Shown here: one piece after another, positions 46,027-54,477 of the stretch
Layout of the letters: each line of letters starts with the position of its first letter
Numbering within the stretch: the first letter of the stretch is position 1
Assembly (NCBI RefSeq): GCF_029581275.1
Contig: NZ_CP120742.1
Coordinates: forward strand, 532,501-596,500
Reading direction: 5' to 3'
DNA: 64,000 bases
Source of the DNA: Micromonospora sp. WMMD1155
GTDB taxonomy: Bacteria > Actinomycetota > Actinomycetes > Mycobacteriales > Micromonosporaceae
The notes under the pieces: generated by a model
Seen by the model: only the letters and a program-made list of their open reading frames with translations
What the model was told of the DNA's origin: nothing
Databases searched by the model: none
Position numbers and translations under genes: made by a program

Positions 46027-47784
46027 TCAGCGGCAGAGGCGGCTGATCTCCTCCTGGAACCGGTCCATCGGGTTCGCTTCGGCGGGGCCGAGCAGGTAGG
46101 TCTTCAGGTCCCGGCGGGCCTCGGTCATCGGGTCGTCACCGGCCCGGGTCACCGAGACGATCTTCTCCAACTCGCCGCAGTCCTTGGAGAGCAGGTACGC
46201 GGCACGCGCCGTCGGGTACTCCCGGCGGAACTCGTCCTCGGACAGCCCGGCCGGGTTGGCCACCACGTACGGGCGCTGGCTCTGCACGAAGTCGGAGACC
46301 ACACTGGACACGTCGCTGATCAGCAGGTCGGTCTGGTTGAAGCAGTCGAACAGTGCGGGCGTACGACCGGTGACCACCAGGTGCGCGGTGCCGTCCAGGG
46401 TGGACGCGTCCGCGTCGCCGCCGGCGGCGCGGATGGCCGCCACGACCCGCTCGTGCACGGCCCGGGCCGCGGTCGACCGCGAGCCGGTGAGCGGGTGCGG
46501 CTTGTAGATCAGCCGCAGTCGGGGGCTCGTGGCCAGCAGGCCCTTGACGATCCGCTCACCCATCAGCACCAGCGAGGTGTGGTACGGGTCGTCGTCGAGC
46601 CAACCCTCCCAGGTGGGGGCGTAGAGCACGGTGAACGGCCGGTCCACCGACTCGGCGCCGAAGGTGTGCACCCCGGCGAGCTGCGGGCGGCCGATCTCCA
46701 CGATGTCCGAGTCGAGCACCCCCACACCGGCCCGGGCGTACCGCTCCCGGCCGGCCAGGCCGGCCACCCAGACCTCGTCGTACACCTTGCTGTAAGGGTT
46801 GACGCTGGCCTGCTTGTCGCTGTCACCGTGCCCGACGAAGACGTGCTTCGTGGTGGGCTCGCGCAGCATGTGGATGTTCGCGCCGACGTTCGCGGCGTAG
46901 AGCGCCGCGCGGATGCCGGTGAGGTCGAGGTTCATGAAGTCGACCCCCGCCGGTACGCAGATCACCGGCAGCCGGGTGTCGGCCAACTCCTGGAACGCCT
47001 CCCGGCTGCGCATCAGCACCACCGCGCGCTGCTGGAGCGCCTCGACCGGGGCGAGCCACATGTTGGCCTGGTAGACGTCCTTGGCGGGTCCGGCGAAGTA
47101 GAGCGCGACCTCGGGTCGGTAGGTGTCCATCCAACGCTGGACGGCGGGCAGGAGCGGCGCCTGCGGCGCACCTCGGCCCCGCAGCCAGGTCAGCGCGACG
47201 GTGGCGGCCACCGCACCGGTCGCGACGACCCCCACCGTGCCGGCGGAGAAGAACGGGGTGGCGTCGTGCTGCACCGCGGCGGCCACGGCGGCCGGCACCA
47301 GCAACAGGTTGAGCAGGGGCATCCGTTCGCCGGTGACCGCCGTCGCCCAGGCCGGCGGTCGGGGGGCCGAGCGCAGCGGTCCCAACTCGATGTTGCGCAC
47401 CAGGGCGGACATCGGGTTACGGCGCTCGATCAGGACGGAGAGCGCGCCGGCGAAGACGGATGCGACCCACACCACGGCCGGCAGCACCAACAGCAGGGTC
47501 AGCTCACCGCCGCTGAGCCGCACCTCGGCGACGACGAGCAACACGGCCGCGAGATCCCGGGTCAGCTGCCGGTACGACCAGTGCAGACCCGCCTTCTCCA
47601 GCAGCACGTGCGATGCCGGAGACCAGCGGGCGAGGAAGAAGTCGCCGAAGACTGCGGCCAGCCCGGCGACCGCGAACAGCGCGACCCAGCCCAGTGCGCC
47701 GCCGACGAGCATGACCAGGTAGGCCAGCACCAGCAGCGCCGCGCTGGCGGCCACTCCGATCCGACCTGACAACGTGCCGAACAA
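46027..47784 (-). CDS. CDP-glycerol/CDP-ribitol polyolphosphotransferase (TagF/TarL family)
   Basis: A 585-residue protein. About six N-terminal hydrophobic segments (10-215) precede the transferase domain, which has VGHGDSDKQASVNPYSKVYD, VLYAPTWEGW, LIYKPHPLTG and DLLISDVSSVVSDF. These match teichoic acid polymerases of the TagF/TagB/TarL family, which transfer polyol phosphate from a CDP-donor. TTG 47784 follows GGGAG. With the CDP-ribitol gene at 52927 it probably builds poly(ribitol phosphate), though glycerol is possible. The membrane-embedded N-terminus is unlike the soluble Bacillus enzymes. Confidence 0.87.
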   Translation of the reverse strand: MFGTLSGRIGVAASAALLVLAYLVMLVGGALGWVALFAVAGLAAVFGDFFLARWSPASHVLLEKAGLHWSYRQLTRDLAAVLLVVAEVRLSGGELTLLLVLPAVVWVASVFAGALSVLIERRNPMSALVRNIELGPLRSAPRPPAWATAVTGERMPLLNLLLVPAAVAAAVQHDATPFFSAGTVGVVATGAVAATVALTWLRGRGAPQAPLLPAVQRWMDTYRPEVALYFAGPAKDVYQANMWLAPVEALQQRAVVLMRSREAFQELADTRLPVICVPAGVDFMNLDLTGIRAALYAANVGANIHMLREPTTKHVFVGHGDSDKQASVNPYSKVYDEVWVAGLAGRERYARAGVGVLDSDIVEIGRPQLAGVHTFGAESVDRPFTVLYAPTWEGWLDDDPYHTSLVLMGERIVKGLLATSPRLRLIYKPHPLTGSRSTAARAVHERVVAAIRAAGGDADASTLDGTAHLVVTGRTPALFDCFNQTDLLISDVSSVVSDFVQSQRPYVVANPAGLSEDEFRREYPTARAAYLLSKDCGELEKIVSVTRAGDDPMTEARRDLKTYLLGPAEANPMDRFQEEISRLCR

Positions 47785-47926
47785 GCGAGTTCGCTCCCTA
47801 CGATCTTCGTATCGGGCTGGGCTCGGGCCGTCGCGCGCACCGGGAGCCGAGACTGAGGCGCCTGGTGGGCGCTCGTCACGTCACGCCGGCGCGGGGCCGA
47901 CGGACGTGACTGCGACCTTAACGCGA

Positions 47927-47992
47927 ACGGGCGCGGTGGTATCGAGCGGGTATCCGAGCAGCATTCCGGTCAAACCCCTGCACCGCGCCCGT
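47927..47992 (-). terminator. Hairpin following the DUF6077-like gene
   Basis: A perfect 12-bp inverted repeat (47927-47938 with 47981-47992) spans a 42-nt loop, only 3 nt after the minus-strand stop at 47995. The loop is long for a simple terminator. Confidence 0.45.
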
Positions 47993-47994
47993 CC

Positions 47995-50130
47995 TCAGGA
48001 TCCGCCGGTCGCCGCGCCGGGGGCGCCGACGCGGTAGCAGACCATGGCACCCGGCGCCTTGCGCGACGCGAACTCCTCCAGCCCGAGGGCGGGGGCGGCG
48101 GCGGCGACGGCGGGGTTGCCCTTCCACGCGCACACCATGCCCACGCCCACCCGGTCCATCGCCGCGGCGACGTCGGGAATGGACACCGGCTGCCCGTCAG
48201 GGGTCACGGTCTGCCCGTCGGCGAACGTCGCGAGCAGCAGCCGGTCGGTGGCGAACTGCGTCTGCGGGCCGTAGTCGGTGAGGTACAGGTCGCGCGGCAG
48301 CACCACCCGGACCTCCGTGGTGACCTCCGGGAGCGACCGCATGACCGAGGACGGGGCGAGCACCAGGCCAGCGGGGCGGTCCAGTTTCTTGATCCAGAAG
48401 GAGGCGGCCTTGCGGTTGGGCGGCATCCGCCAGGTCGGGCTGGTCTCGACCGCCTTACCGCCGTACCACATCGGCTTGCCCTCGGTGTAGAAGGCGAACA
48501 CCAGCAGCAGCGGCAGGACGACGGCGAGGACCCCGTTCGCCCGGGCCGGCACGGGCAGGCGGATGACCGCGAGGAGGCCGACCAACGCGGGGACCGGCAG
48601 GATCCACGGCACCCGCCAGAGCACCGCCGTCAGACCGCTCAGGTCACCACCGAGTTTCAACACGCCGGGCACCATCAGGACCGTCACCGCCAGCGCGGCG
48701 CCGACGGCGAGCTGCTGTGGCACGCCACGGCGGAGCAGGAGGGGGGACAACCAGACGGCCAGCCCACCGATGAGACCGAGGAGGCCGAGCCACAGGGTCA
48801 GCTCGTAGATGGTCCGCAGCGGCAGCAGCGGCGCGTACGTCGCCGCGGCCTCCTCCACGCCACCGCGCAGCACCTGGACGAGCACGCCGGACAGCAGCGG
48901 ATAGGCCGAGGCGGCCAGGAAGCACACGACGGCTTCCCGCACCCGCCGGGTGGCCAGCAGCGCCACCCCGGCCGCCCCGGCGAGCAGCGGCAGGAGGAAC
49001 ACGGCGGTGGTGGTGTAGCCGACGCCGGCGACGGAGAGCAACGTGAGCAGGACCAGCGCTCGCCGGGAGCGGTGCTCCAGGTAGTCGGTGAGGTAGACCC
49101 AGGCGAGGGGGATCAGCGCGTGCAGGAAGACGCTCTTGCCCTGGCTGAGCCGGGGCAGGTGGTAGGTGTTCAGGGCGTCGGCGTAGTACGCCACGAGCAG
49201 GATGTAGGCCGCCGCCACGAGGAACACGACGAGCGGGCGACGCGGGGCCCAGCGCTGCGCGAGACGCCACAGGGCGAGGACCGCGAAGACGGCCAGCACC
49301 GGCAGCAGGAGGTACCAGAGCACCGACGCGGCGTGCACGTGCAGCGCCCGGGCCAGCGCTCCGACGAACACCTCGAACGACGGCAGCGGCGGGTTCGCCG
49401 AACCACCCGGCAACACACCCTCGGTGAACAGGAAGTCCTTGAACGGGATGGTGTCCCGCTCGGCCACCCACACCGACTTGCCGACGTAGAAGACGTCGTC
49501 GAGGGACACCCGGTTGAGCAGCGTGCCGAAGTACGCGGCGGCCAGGGCGACGACGAGGACCACGTACCCCTGCAGCGGGGTCGTCGCCCGGACGGGCTCG
49601 GCGGTGACCGCGCCGGTCGGCCTGCCGGCCCGGGACAGCACCAGCCAGGCGGAGACCACCGAGACCAGGCCGAGCACGGCAGCCAGCCACCAGCTCAACG
49701 ACCCCTTGCCGAAGGCGGCGAAGACCGCGGCTCCGACGGCGGCGGCCACCGGCACCGCGTACCGACGCAGCAGCGACGCGCGGTCGGCGGGGGCCTCGGC
49801 CGGAGCGGTCACCGTCTCGTCGTCGGACGACGGTGGGGACACGTCGCGACGACGGAGCCGCCAGGCCACGTACGCCGCGACCGGTTGCAGGACGACCCAG
49901 ACCAGGAAGATGACCGACGGACGCAGGTTGAGGCCGAGGTTGAGGTGGTACAGCAGCGTCCAGATGGCGAAGCTGACCACCGCCGCGTCGGTGAACACGA
50001 CGGGCGACCCCGCCACCGCGGCGTTGACCCGCCCGATCAGACCACGCCGGCTGCCACCGCCGGGTCGGGCACCGGGGTTCCTCTGGTCGGCTGGCGCTGG
50101 CGTCGCAACAGCGTCTTCGACTTGCGTCAC
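47995..50130 (-). CDS. Large multi-pass membrane protein (DUF6077-like)
   Basis: A 711-residue protein with about 14 membrane helices. Notable parts are VVSFAIWTLLYHLNLGLNLRP, a first outside loop with NRVSLDDVFYVGKSVWVAERD and a C-terminal soluble domain with KAASFWIKKLDRPAGLVLAP. The Asp pair in the first loop recalls GT-C transferases. I place it tentatively in DUF6077. Its position beside a polyol polymerase suggests a role in decorating or assembling the wall polymer. It may be co-transcribed with the 46027 gene. Confidence 0.6.
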   Translation of the reverse strand: MTQVEDAVATPAPADQRNPGARPGGGSRRGLIGRVNAAVAGSPVVFTDAAVVSFAIWTLLYHLNLGLNLRPSVIFLVWVVLQPVAAYVAWRLRRRDVSPPSSDDETVTAPAEAPADRASLLRRYAVPVAAAVGAAVFAAFGKGSLSWWLAAVLGLVSVVSAWLVLSRAGRPTGAVTAEPVRATTPLQGYVVLVVALAAAYFGTLLNRVSLDDVFYVGKSVWVAERDTIPFKDFLFTEGVLPGGSANPPLPSFEVFVGALARALHVHAASVLWYLLLPVLAVFAVLALWRLAQRWAPRRPLVVFLVAAAYILLVAYYADALNTYHLPRLSQGKSVFLHALIPLAWVYLTDYLEHRSRRALVLLTLLSVAGVGYTTTAVFLLPLLAGAAGVALLATRRVREAVVCFLAASAYPLLSGVLVQVLRGGVEEAAATYAPLLPLRTIYELTLWLGLLGLIGGLAVWLSPLLLRRGVPQQLAVGAALAVTVLMVPGVLKLGGDLSGLTAVLWRVPWILPVPALVGLLAVIRLPVPARANGVLAVVLPLLLVFAFYTEGKPMWYGGKAVETSPTWRMPPNRKAASFWIKKLDRPAGLVLAPSSVMRSLPEVTTEVRVVLPRDLYLTDYGPQTQFATDRLLLATFADGQTVTPDGQPVSIPDVAAAMDRVGVGMVCAWKGNPAVAAAAPALGLEEFASRKAPGAMVCYRVGAPGAATGGS

Positions 50131-50269
50131 GGGGCGTCCTTGTCGTCCGGCGGCGAAATGAGGGCGAAAAGCGGATGTCTGATCGATGACAGCCGGGTGC
50201 CAAGGGGGCAGCCTAGCGGAATCGGACAGGCGGACCGATCCTGCGGGCGACCGAGTGTCGGAGACCTGG

Positions 50270-50908
50270 TCAACCCGGGATCGGGGCCGACCGGGGGCGC
50301 GGCAGGGCGCTGTCGGCGCCGAGCCCGGCGGCCACGGCTTCGACCAGGTCGTCGAGGTACCTGTCGGTGAGCGGGAGTCGGGCGATGGCGAGCCGCCAGT
50401 AGAGCGGGCCGACGATCAGGTCGACCGCCGCGTCCGGGTCGGTGTCGGCGGGCAGTTCGCCGCGCTGCACCGCACGGGTGACCAGCCGCCCGCCGATCTC
50501 CTGTTGGCGTGCGTGCAGCACCCGACGCAGGGTCTCGTCGATGCTCGGGTTGCGCGCGGCCTCGGCCAGCAGGTCCGGGATGATCTGCGACGCCAGCGGG
50601 TGCCGCAGCGCGTGCGCCACCGCCTGGAACAGCAGGGCGAGGTCACCGCGCAGGGTGCCGGTGTCCAGCGCCGGCAACTTGCCGTGGGCCGCCGCGGCGA
50701 CGATCTCCAGCACCAGGTCGAGCTTCGAACTCCACCGCCGGTAGATCGCCGTCTTGCTGACGCCGGCCCGCCGGGCCACCGCCTCGATGGAGAGCCGGCC
50801 GTAGCCGACGGCCGCGAGCTCCTGCATCAGCGCGCGCCGGATCGCCGCGGTGATCTCGTCGCGCAGCACCGCCGCTCCGGCCGGGGCCCGCCTCTTCTCG
50901 GTCGTCAT
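50270..50908 (-). CDS. TetR-family transcriptional repressor
   Basis: A 212-residue regulator with an N-terminal helix-turn-helix: AVGYGRLSIEAVARRAGVSK and TAIYRRWSSKLDLVLEIV. The C-terminal ligand domain has PLASQIIPDLLAEAARNP. It is divergent from the ABC exporter at 51087 and should control it and itself. An inverted repeat at 50945-50967 in the shared gap is the likely operator. ATG 50908 is the start. Confidence 0.9.
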   Translation of the reverse strand: MTTEKRRAPAGAAVLRDEITAAIRRALMQELAAVGYGRLSIEAVARRAGVSKTAIYRRWSSKLDLVLEIVAAAAHGKLPALDTGTLRGDLALLFQAVAHALRHPLASQIIPDLLAEAARNPSIDETLRRVLHARQQEIGGRLVTRAVQRGELPADTDPDAAVDLIVGPLYWRLAIARLPLTDRYLDDLVEAVAAGLGADSALPRPRSAPIPG

Positions 50909-50944
50909 CCAGGGCTCTTATCGCAGGTCACGCGGACCAGCGTA

Positions 50945-50967
50945 ACGCAACGACGATACGGTTGCGT
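50945..50967. promoter_or_regulatory. Candidate TetR operator
   Basis: ACGCAAC (50945-50951) and GTTGCGT (50961-50967) form a perfect 7-bp inverted repeat with a 9-nt spacer. It lies 37 nt upstream of the TetR start, in the gap shared with the exporter genes. A -10-like TAGGAT for the exporter lies at 51031-51036. Confidence 0.5.
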
Positions 50968-51086
50968 CCCGACGTGTTTCGGACTACTGTCCACGCAGCG
51001 ACGAGGCGGCGCCCCGCGCACATCTCCCACTAGGATCCCATCGTCGCGAGCCACCCCGTCTGCACAGAGATCGGAGCGCCATTTCC

Positions 51087-51980
51087 ATGGCCACCACCGC
51101 GCTGGTCGACCCCGACACGGGCCTGACCCAGGCGCAGCTGGCCGCTCGACACGGGCTACGGGTCGCCGGTGAGCGCCCCAGCATCGTCGAGTACAGCCGC
51201 CGACTATGGGCGTACCGGCACTTCATCGCCTCGTACGCCAACGCCAAGCTGGTCGCCTCGTACAGCAATGCCAAGCTGGGTCAGCTCTGGCAGGTGCTCA
51301 CACCGCTCACCAACGCGGCGGTCTACTACCTGATCTTCGGGGTGGTGCTGGCACAGGCCGAGATCCCGAACTACATCGCCTACCTGACCACCGGGCTGTT
51401 CATCTTCAACTTCACCCAGAGCGCGGTCCTGGCCGGCACCCAGTCGATCAGCAGCAACCTGGGGCTGATCCGGGCGCTGCACTTCCCCCGGGCCAGCCTG
51501 CCGCTGTCCACCACGTTGACGCAGTTCCAGCAACTGCTGGCCTCGATGGTGGTGCTGATCGGCATCGTGCTGGTCACCGGCGAGCCGATCACGCTGGAGT
51601 GGTTGCTGCTGGTGCCGGCCCTGTTCCTGCAGGCGGTGTTCAACGCCGGTGTGGTGCTGCTGGTGGCCCGGATGGGCTCCAAGGCGAGCGACCTCAAGCA
51701 GGTCATGCCGTTCGTCCTGCGCACCTGGATGTACGGCTCCGGCGTCCTCTACAGCGTCAGCCTCTTCGAGCGGCTGCCCGCCTGGGCGACGACCCTCGTG
51801 CAGTACAACCCGATGCTGGTCTACATCGAGCTGGCGCGGTACACGCTGCTCGAGGAGGCGCCGCTGCTCAACGACTCGTTGACGCAGCTCTGGCTGGTCG
51901 GCGCCGGGTGGGCGCTGGTCGCCGGGATCGGCGGTTTCATCTACTTCTGGCGCGGCGAACAGGAGTACGGCCGTGGTTGA
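51087..51980 (+). CDS. ABC-2 permease of a teichoic acid/polysaccharide exporter (TagG-like)
   Basis: A 297-residue protein with six helices, typical of Wzm/TagG permeases. The N-terminal amphipathic part AYRHFIASYANAKLVASYSN and AKLGQLWQVLTPLTNAAVYY match the family. It moves the lipid-linked polymer across the membrane with the ATPase next to it, whose start overlaps by 8 nt. The exporter is the only polymer ABC system in the window, so it should export the product of the polyolphosphotransferases. Confidence 0.9.
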   Translation: MATTALVDPDTGLTQAQLAARHGLRVAGERPSIVEYSRRLWAYRHFIASYANAKLVASYSNAKLGQLWQVLTPLTNAAVYYLIFGVVLAQAEIPNYIAYLTTGLFIFNFTQSAVLAGTQSISSNLGLIRALHFPRASLPLSTTLTQFQQLLASMVVLIGIVLVTGEPITLEWLLLVPALFLQAVFNAGVVLLVARMGSKASDLKQVMPFVLRTWMYGSGVLYSVSLFERLPAWATTLVQYNPMLVYIELARYTLLEEAPLLNDSLTQLWLVGAGWALVAGIGGFIYFWRGEQEYGRG

Positions 51981-52791
51981 GCACTTCGACACGCCCATCG
52001 AGGCGACCGCGACGATGACCCCGACGCAGGAGCGCATCCCGACCGTCGTCGTGGACGACGCGCACATCATCTACCGGGTCCACCAGGGCGCCGGCGGTGG
52101 CACCACGCCGGTGGCCGCGCTACGTCGGCTGGTCAAGCGCACCTCCGCGCCGAACATCCGGGAGGTGCACGCGGTCAAGGGGATCTCCTTCACGGCGTAC
52201 CGGGGCGAGGCGATCGGGCTGATCGGCACCAACGGCTCCGGCAAGTCCACCATCCTGCGGGCCATCGCCGGCCTGCTGCCGGTCAACCGGGGCGCGATCT
52301 ACACCCAGGGGCAGCCGTCCCTGCTGGGCGTGAACGCCGCCCTGCTCAACGACCTCTCCGGCGAACGCAACGTCACCCTCGGCTGCCTGGCCATGGGCAT
52401 GCATCCGGACGACGTCGCCCGGCAGGCCGAGGGGATCATCGAGTTCTCCGGGATCAACGAGCGGGGCGACTTCGCCAGCCTGCCGATGCGGACGTACTCG
52501 TCCGGCATGGCGGCCCGGCTGCGGTTCTCCATCGCCGCGGCCAAGAAGCACGACGTGTTGCTCATCGACGAGGCGCTCGCCACCGGTGACAAGGGCTTCC
52601 GCAAGCGCAGCGAGCAGCGGGTGCGGGAGTTGCGCGCGGACGCGGGCACGGTGTTCCTGGTCAGCCACCAGCTCTCGTCAGTACGGGACACCTGCGAGCG
52701 GACGATCTGGCTGGAATCGGGCGTCCTGCGGATGGATGGCCCCACCGACGAGGTCGTCCGGGCCTACGAGGCGTACGCGAACAGCAAGTAA
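51973..52791 (+). CDS. ABC ATPase of the exporter (TagH/Wzt-like)
   Basis: A 272-residue nucleotide-binding subunit. Walker A is GTNGSGKSTIL (about 82-92), the signature is SSGMAARLRF, Walker B is DVLLIDEAL, and the switch His is in LVSHQLS. The N-terminal extension with VHAVKGISFTAYRGEAIGLI is typical of TagH/Wzt. No C-terminal carbohydrate-binding domain is present, as in short TagH types. GTG 51973 overlaps the permease gene. It is followed by a hairpin terminator. Confidence 0.92.
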   Translation: MVEHFDTPIEATATMTPTQERIPTVVVDDAHIIYRVHQGAGGGTTPVAALRRLVKRTSAPNIREVHAVKGISFTAYRGEAIGLIGTNGSGKSTILRAIAGLLPVNRGAIYTQGQPSLLGVNAALLNDLSGERNVTLGCLAMGMHPDDVARQAEGIIEFSGINERGDFASLPMRTYSSGMAARLRFSIAAAKKHDVLLIDEALATGDKGFRKRSEQRVRELRADAGTVFLVSHQLSSVRDTCERTIWLESGVLRMDGPTDEVVRAYEAYANSK

Positions 52792-52816
52792 CACCTCCGG
52801 CATCGACACGACGCCA

Positions 52817-52852
52817 CGGACCGCGTCGCCCGCGTTGGGGCGGCGCGGTCCG
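52817..52852 (+). terminator. Hairpin terminator after the exporter operon
   Basis: A 15-bp inverted repeat (52817-52831 with 52838-52852, one G-U pair) closes over 6 nt, 25 nt after the ATPase stop. It separates the exporter from the CDP-ribitol gene, which therefore needs its own promoter in 52853-52926. Confidence 0.7.
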
Positions 52853-52926
52853 CGCGTTAAGGTTCATCCCGTCGCCGCTCGGGCGGAACTTTCCGTTAAC
52901 GCATCCCTGAGAGTGAGGATCCGGCA

Positions 52927-54444
52927 ATGACGCAGGACCAGACCACTGGCCCGGACGCCGCAGCGGAGACCCCGACGCCATGGCGGCCCTCGCGGACGGT
53001 GGCCGTGGTTCTGGCCGGCGGCACCGGAACGCGGTTGGGCCTGGGCATCCCGAAGCAGCTGCTGAAGATCGCCGGCAAGCCGATCATCGAGCACACCCTG
53101 GCGGTCTTCGAGGCCGCGCCCGAGATCGACGAGATCATCGTGCTGATGGCGTCCGGTCACGTGGACGACGCCCAGCAGATCGTCGAGAAGGCCGGCCTGC
53201 GCAAGGTCACCAAGGTGATCGAGGGCGGTGACACCCGCAACGCCACCACCCGGATCGCGCTGGACGCGGTCGGCCCGGAAGACTGCAACATCCTCTTCCA
53301 CGACGCGGTGCGCCCGCTGCTCAGCGGCCGGATCGTGCGCGAGTGCGTCAACGCCCTCTGGACCTACGACGCCGTGGACGTGGCCATCCCGTCCGCGGAC
53401 ACGATCATCCAGGTGGACGACAACGACTGCATCACCGACATCCCGGTGCGGTCCCGGCTGCGCCGGGGCCAGACCCCGCAGGCGTTCCGCTCCCCCACCA
53501 TCCGTGCGGCGTACCGGATCGCCGAGGGCGACCCGAACTTCGCCGCCACCGACGACTGCGGCGTGGTGCTGCGCTACCTGCCCGGCACCCCGATCAAGGT
53601 GATCGACGGTTCGGACGAGAACATCAAGGTCACCCACCCGGTCGACGTGCACCTGGCCGACAAGCTCTTCCAGCTCGCGGCGGCACAGGCACCCCGGCTG
53701 ACCGACCACCGCAGCTACAGCGAGGAGCTGACCGGCCGCACCATCGTGGTGTTCGGCGGCAGCTACGGCATCGGCCACGAGTTGACCGGGCTGGCCCGAC
53801 GCTTCGGCGCTCAGGTCTTCCCGTTCAGCCGTTCCAGCACCGGCACCCACGTGGAGCGGGCCGAGGACGTCGAGGCCGCGCTGACGACCGCGTTCGAGGC
53901 CACCGGCCGGATCGACCACGTGGTGGTCACCGCCGGGATCCTGGAGCGGGGCGAACTCGCCGAGATGGACGAGGAGACCATGGACCGGGTGCTCCAGGTC
54001 AACTTCGTCGGCCCGGTGACCATCGCCCGCCAGGCGCTGCCCTATCTGCAGCAGACCAAGGGCCAACTGCTGCTGTACACCTCCAGCTCCTACACCCGTG
54101 GGCGGGCCCGCTACGCGCTCTACTCGGCCACCAAGGCCGCCCTGGTCAACCTGACCCAGGCGCTCGCCGACGAGTGGGCCGACGTCGGCGTACGCGTCAA
54201 CTGCATCAACCCGGAGCGGACCGCCACCCCGATGCGGACGCGGGCCTTCGGCGAGGAGCCGGAGCACACGCTGCTCGCCGCGGAGGCCGTCGCCCAGTCG
54301 TCCCTGGACGTGCTGATCTCCGACCTGACCGGCCAGGTGATCGACGTACGCCGGGCGCCCGGTGACGCGGGCACGCCGAGCGTGCCGACGCAGGGCGGGC
54401 CGGGTCAGGTCGAGACGGCGGCCGACGCGGCGTCGGCCAACTGA
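52927..54444 (+). CDS. Fused ribitol-5-phosphate cytidylyltransferase and SDR reductase (Bcs1/TarI-TarJ type)
   Basis: A 505-residue two-domain enzyme. Residues 22-250 form an IspD/TarI cytidylyltransferase (VVLAGGTGTRLGLGIPKQLL, FHDAVRPLLS, RRGQTPQAFR, TDDCG). Residues 275-475 form an SDR domain with FGGSYGIGHELTG, SSSYTRGRARYALYSATKAA giving Ser-Tyr-Lys. Such fusions reduce ribulose 5-phosphate and activate ribitol 5-phosphate to CDP-ribitol, as Bcs1 does in Haemophilus. It lies between the exporter and a polyol polymerase, so it feeds the wall teichoic acid. The last 20 residues are disordered. Confidence 0.87.
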   Translation: MTQDQTTGPDAAAETPTPWRPSRTVAVVLAGGTGTRLGLGIPKQLLKIAGKPIIEHTLAVFEAAPEIDEIIVLMASGHVDDAQQIVEKAGLRKVTKVIEGGDTRNATTRIALDAVGPEDCNILFHDAVRPLLSGRIVRECVNALWTYDAVDVAIPSADTIIQVDDNDCITDIPVRSRLRRGQTPQAFRSPTIRAAYRIAEGDPNFAATDDCGVVLRYLPGTPIKVIDGSDENIKVTHPVDVHLADKLFQLAAAQAPRLTDHRSYSEELTGRTIVVFGGSYGIGHELTGLARRFGAQVFPFSRSSTGTHVERAEDVEAALTTAFEATGRIDHVVVTAGILERGELAEMDEETMDRVLQVNFVGPVTIARQALPYLQQTKGQLLLYTSSSYTRGRARYALYSATKAALVNLTQALADEWADVGVRVNCINPERTATPMRTRAFGEEPEHTLLAAEAVAQSSLDVLISDLTGQVIDVRRAPGDAGTPSVPTQGGPGQVETAADAASAN

Positions 54445-54477
54445 CGCCCACGCCTGCGGAACCACGAACGGAGCGAC

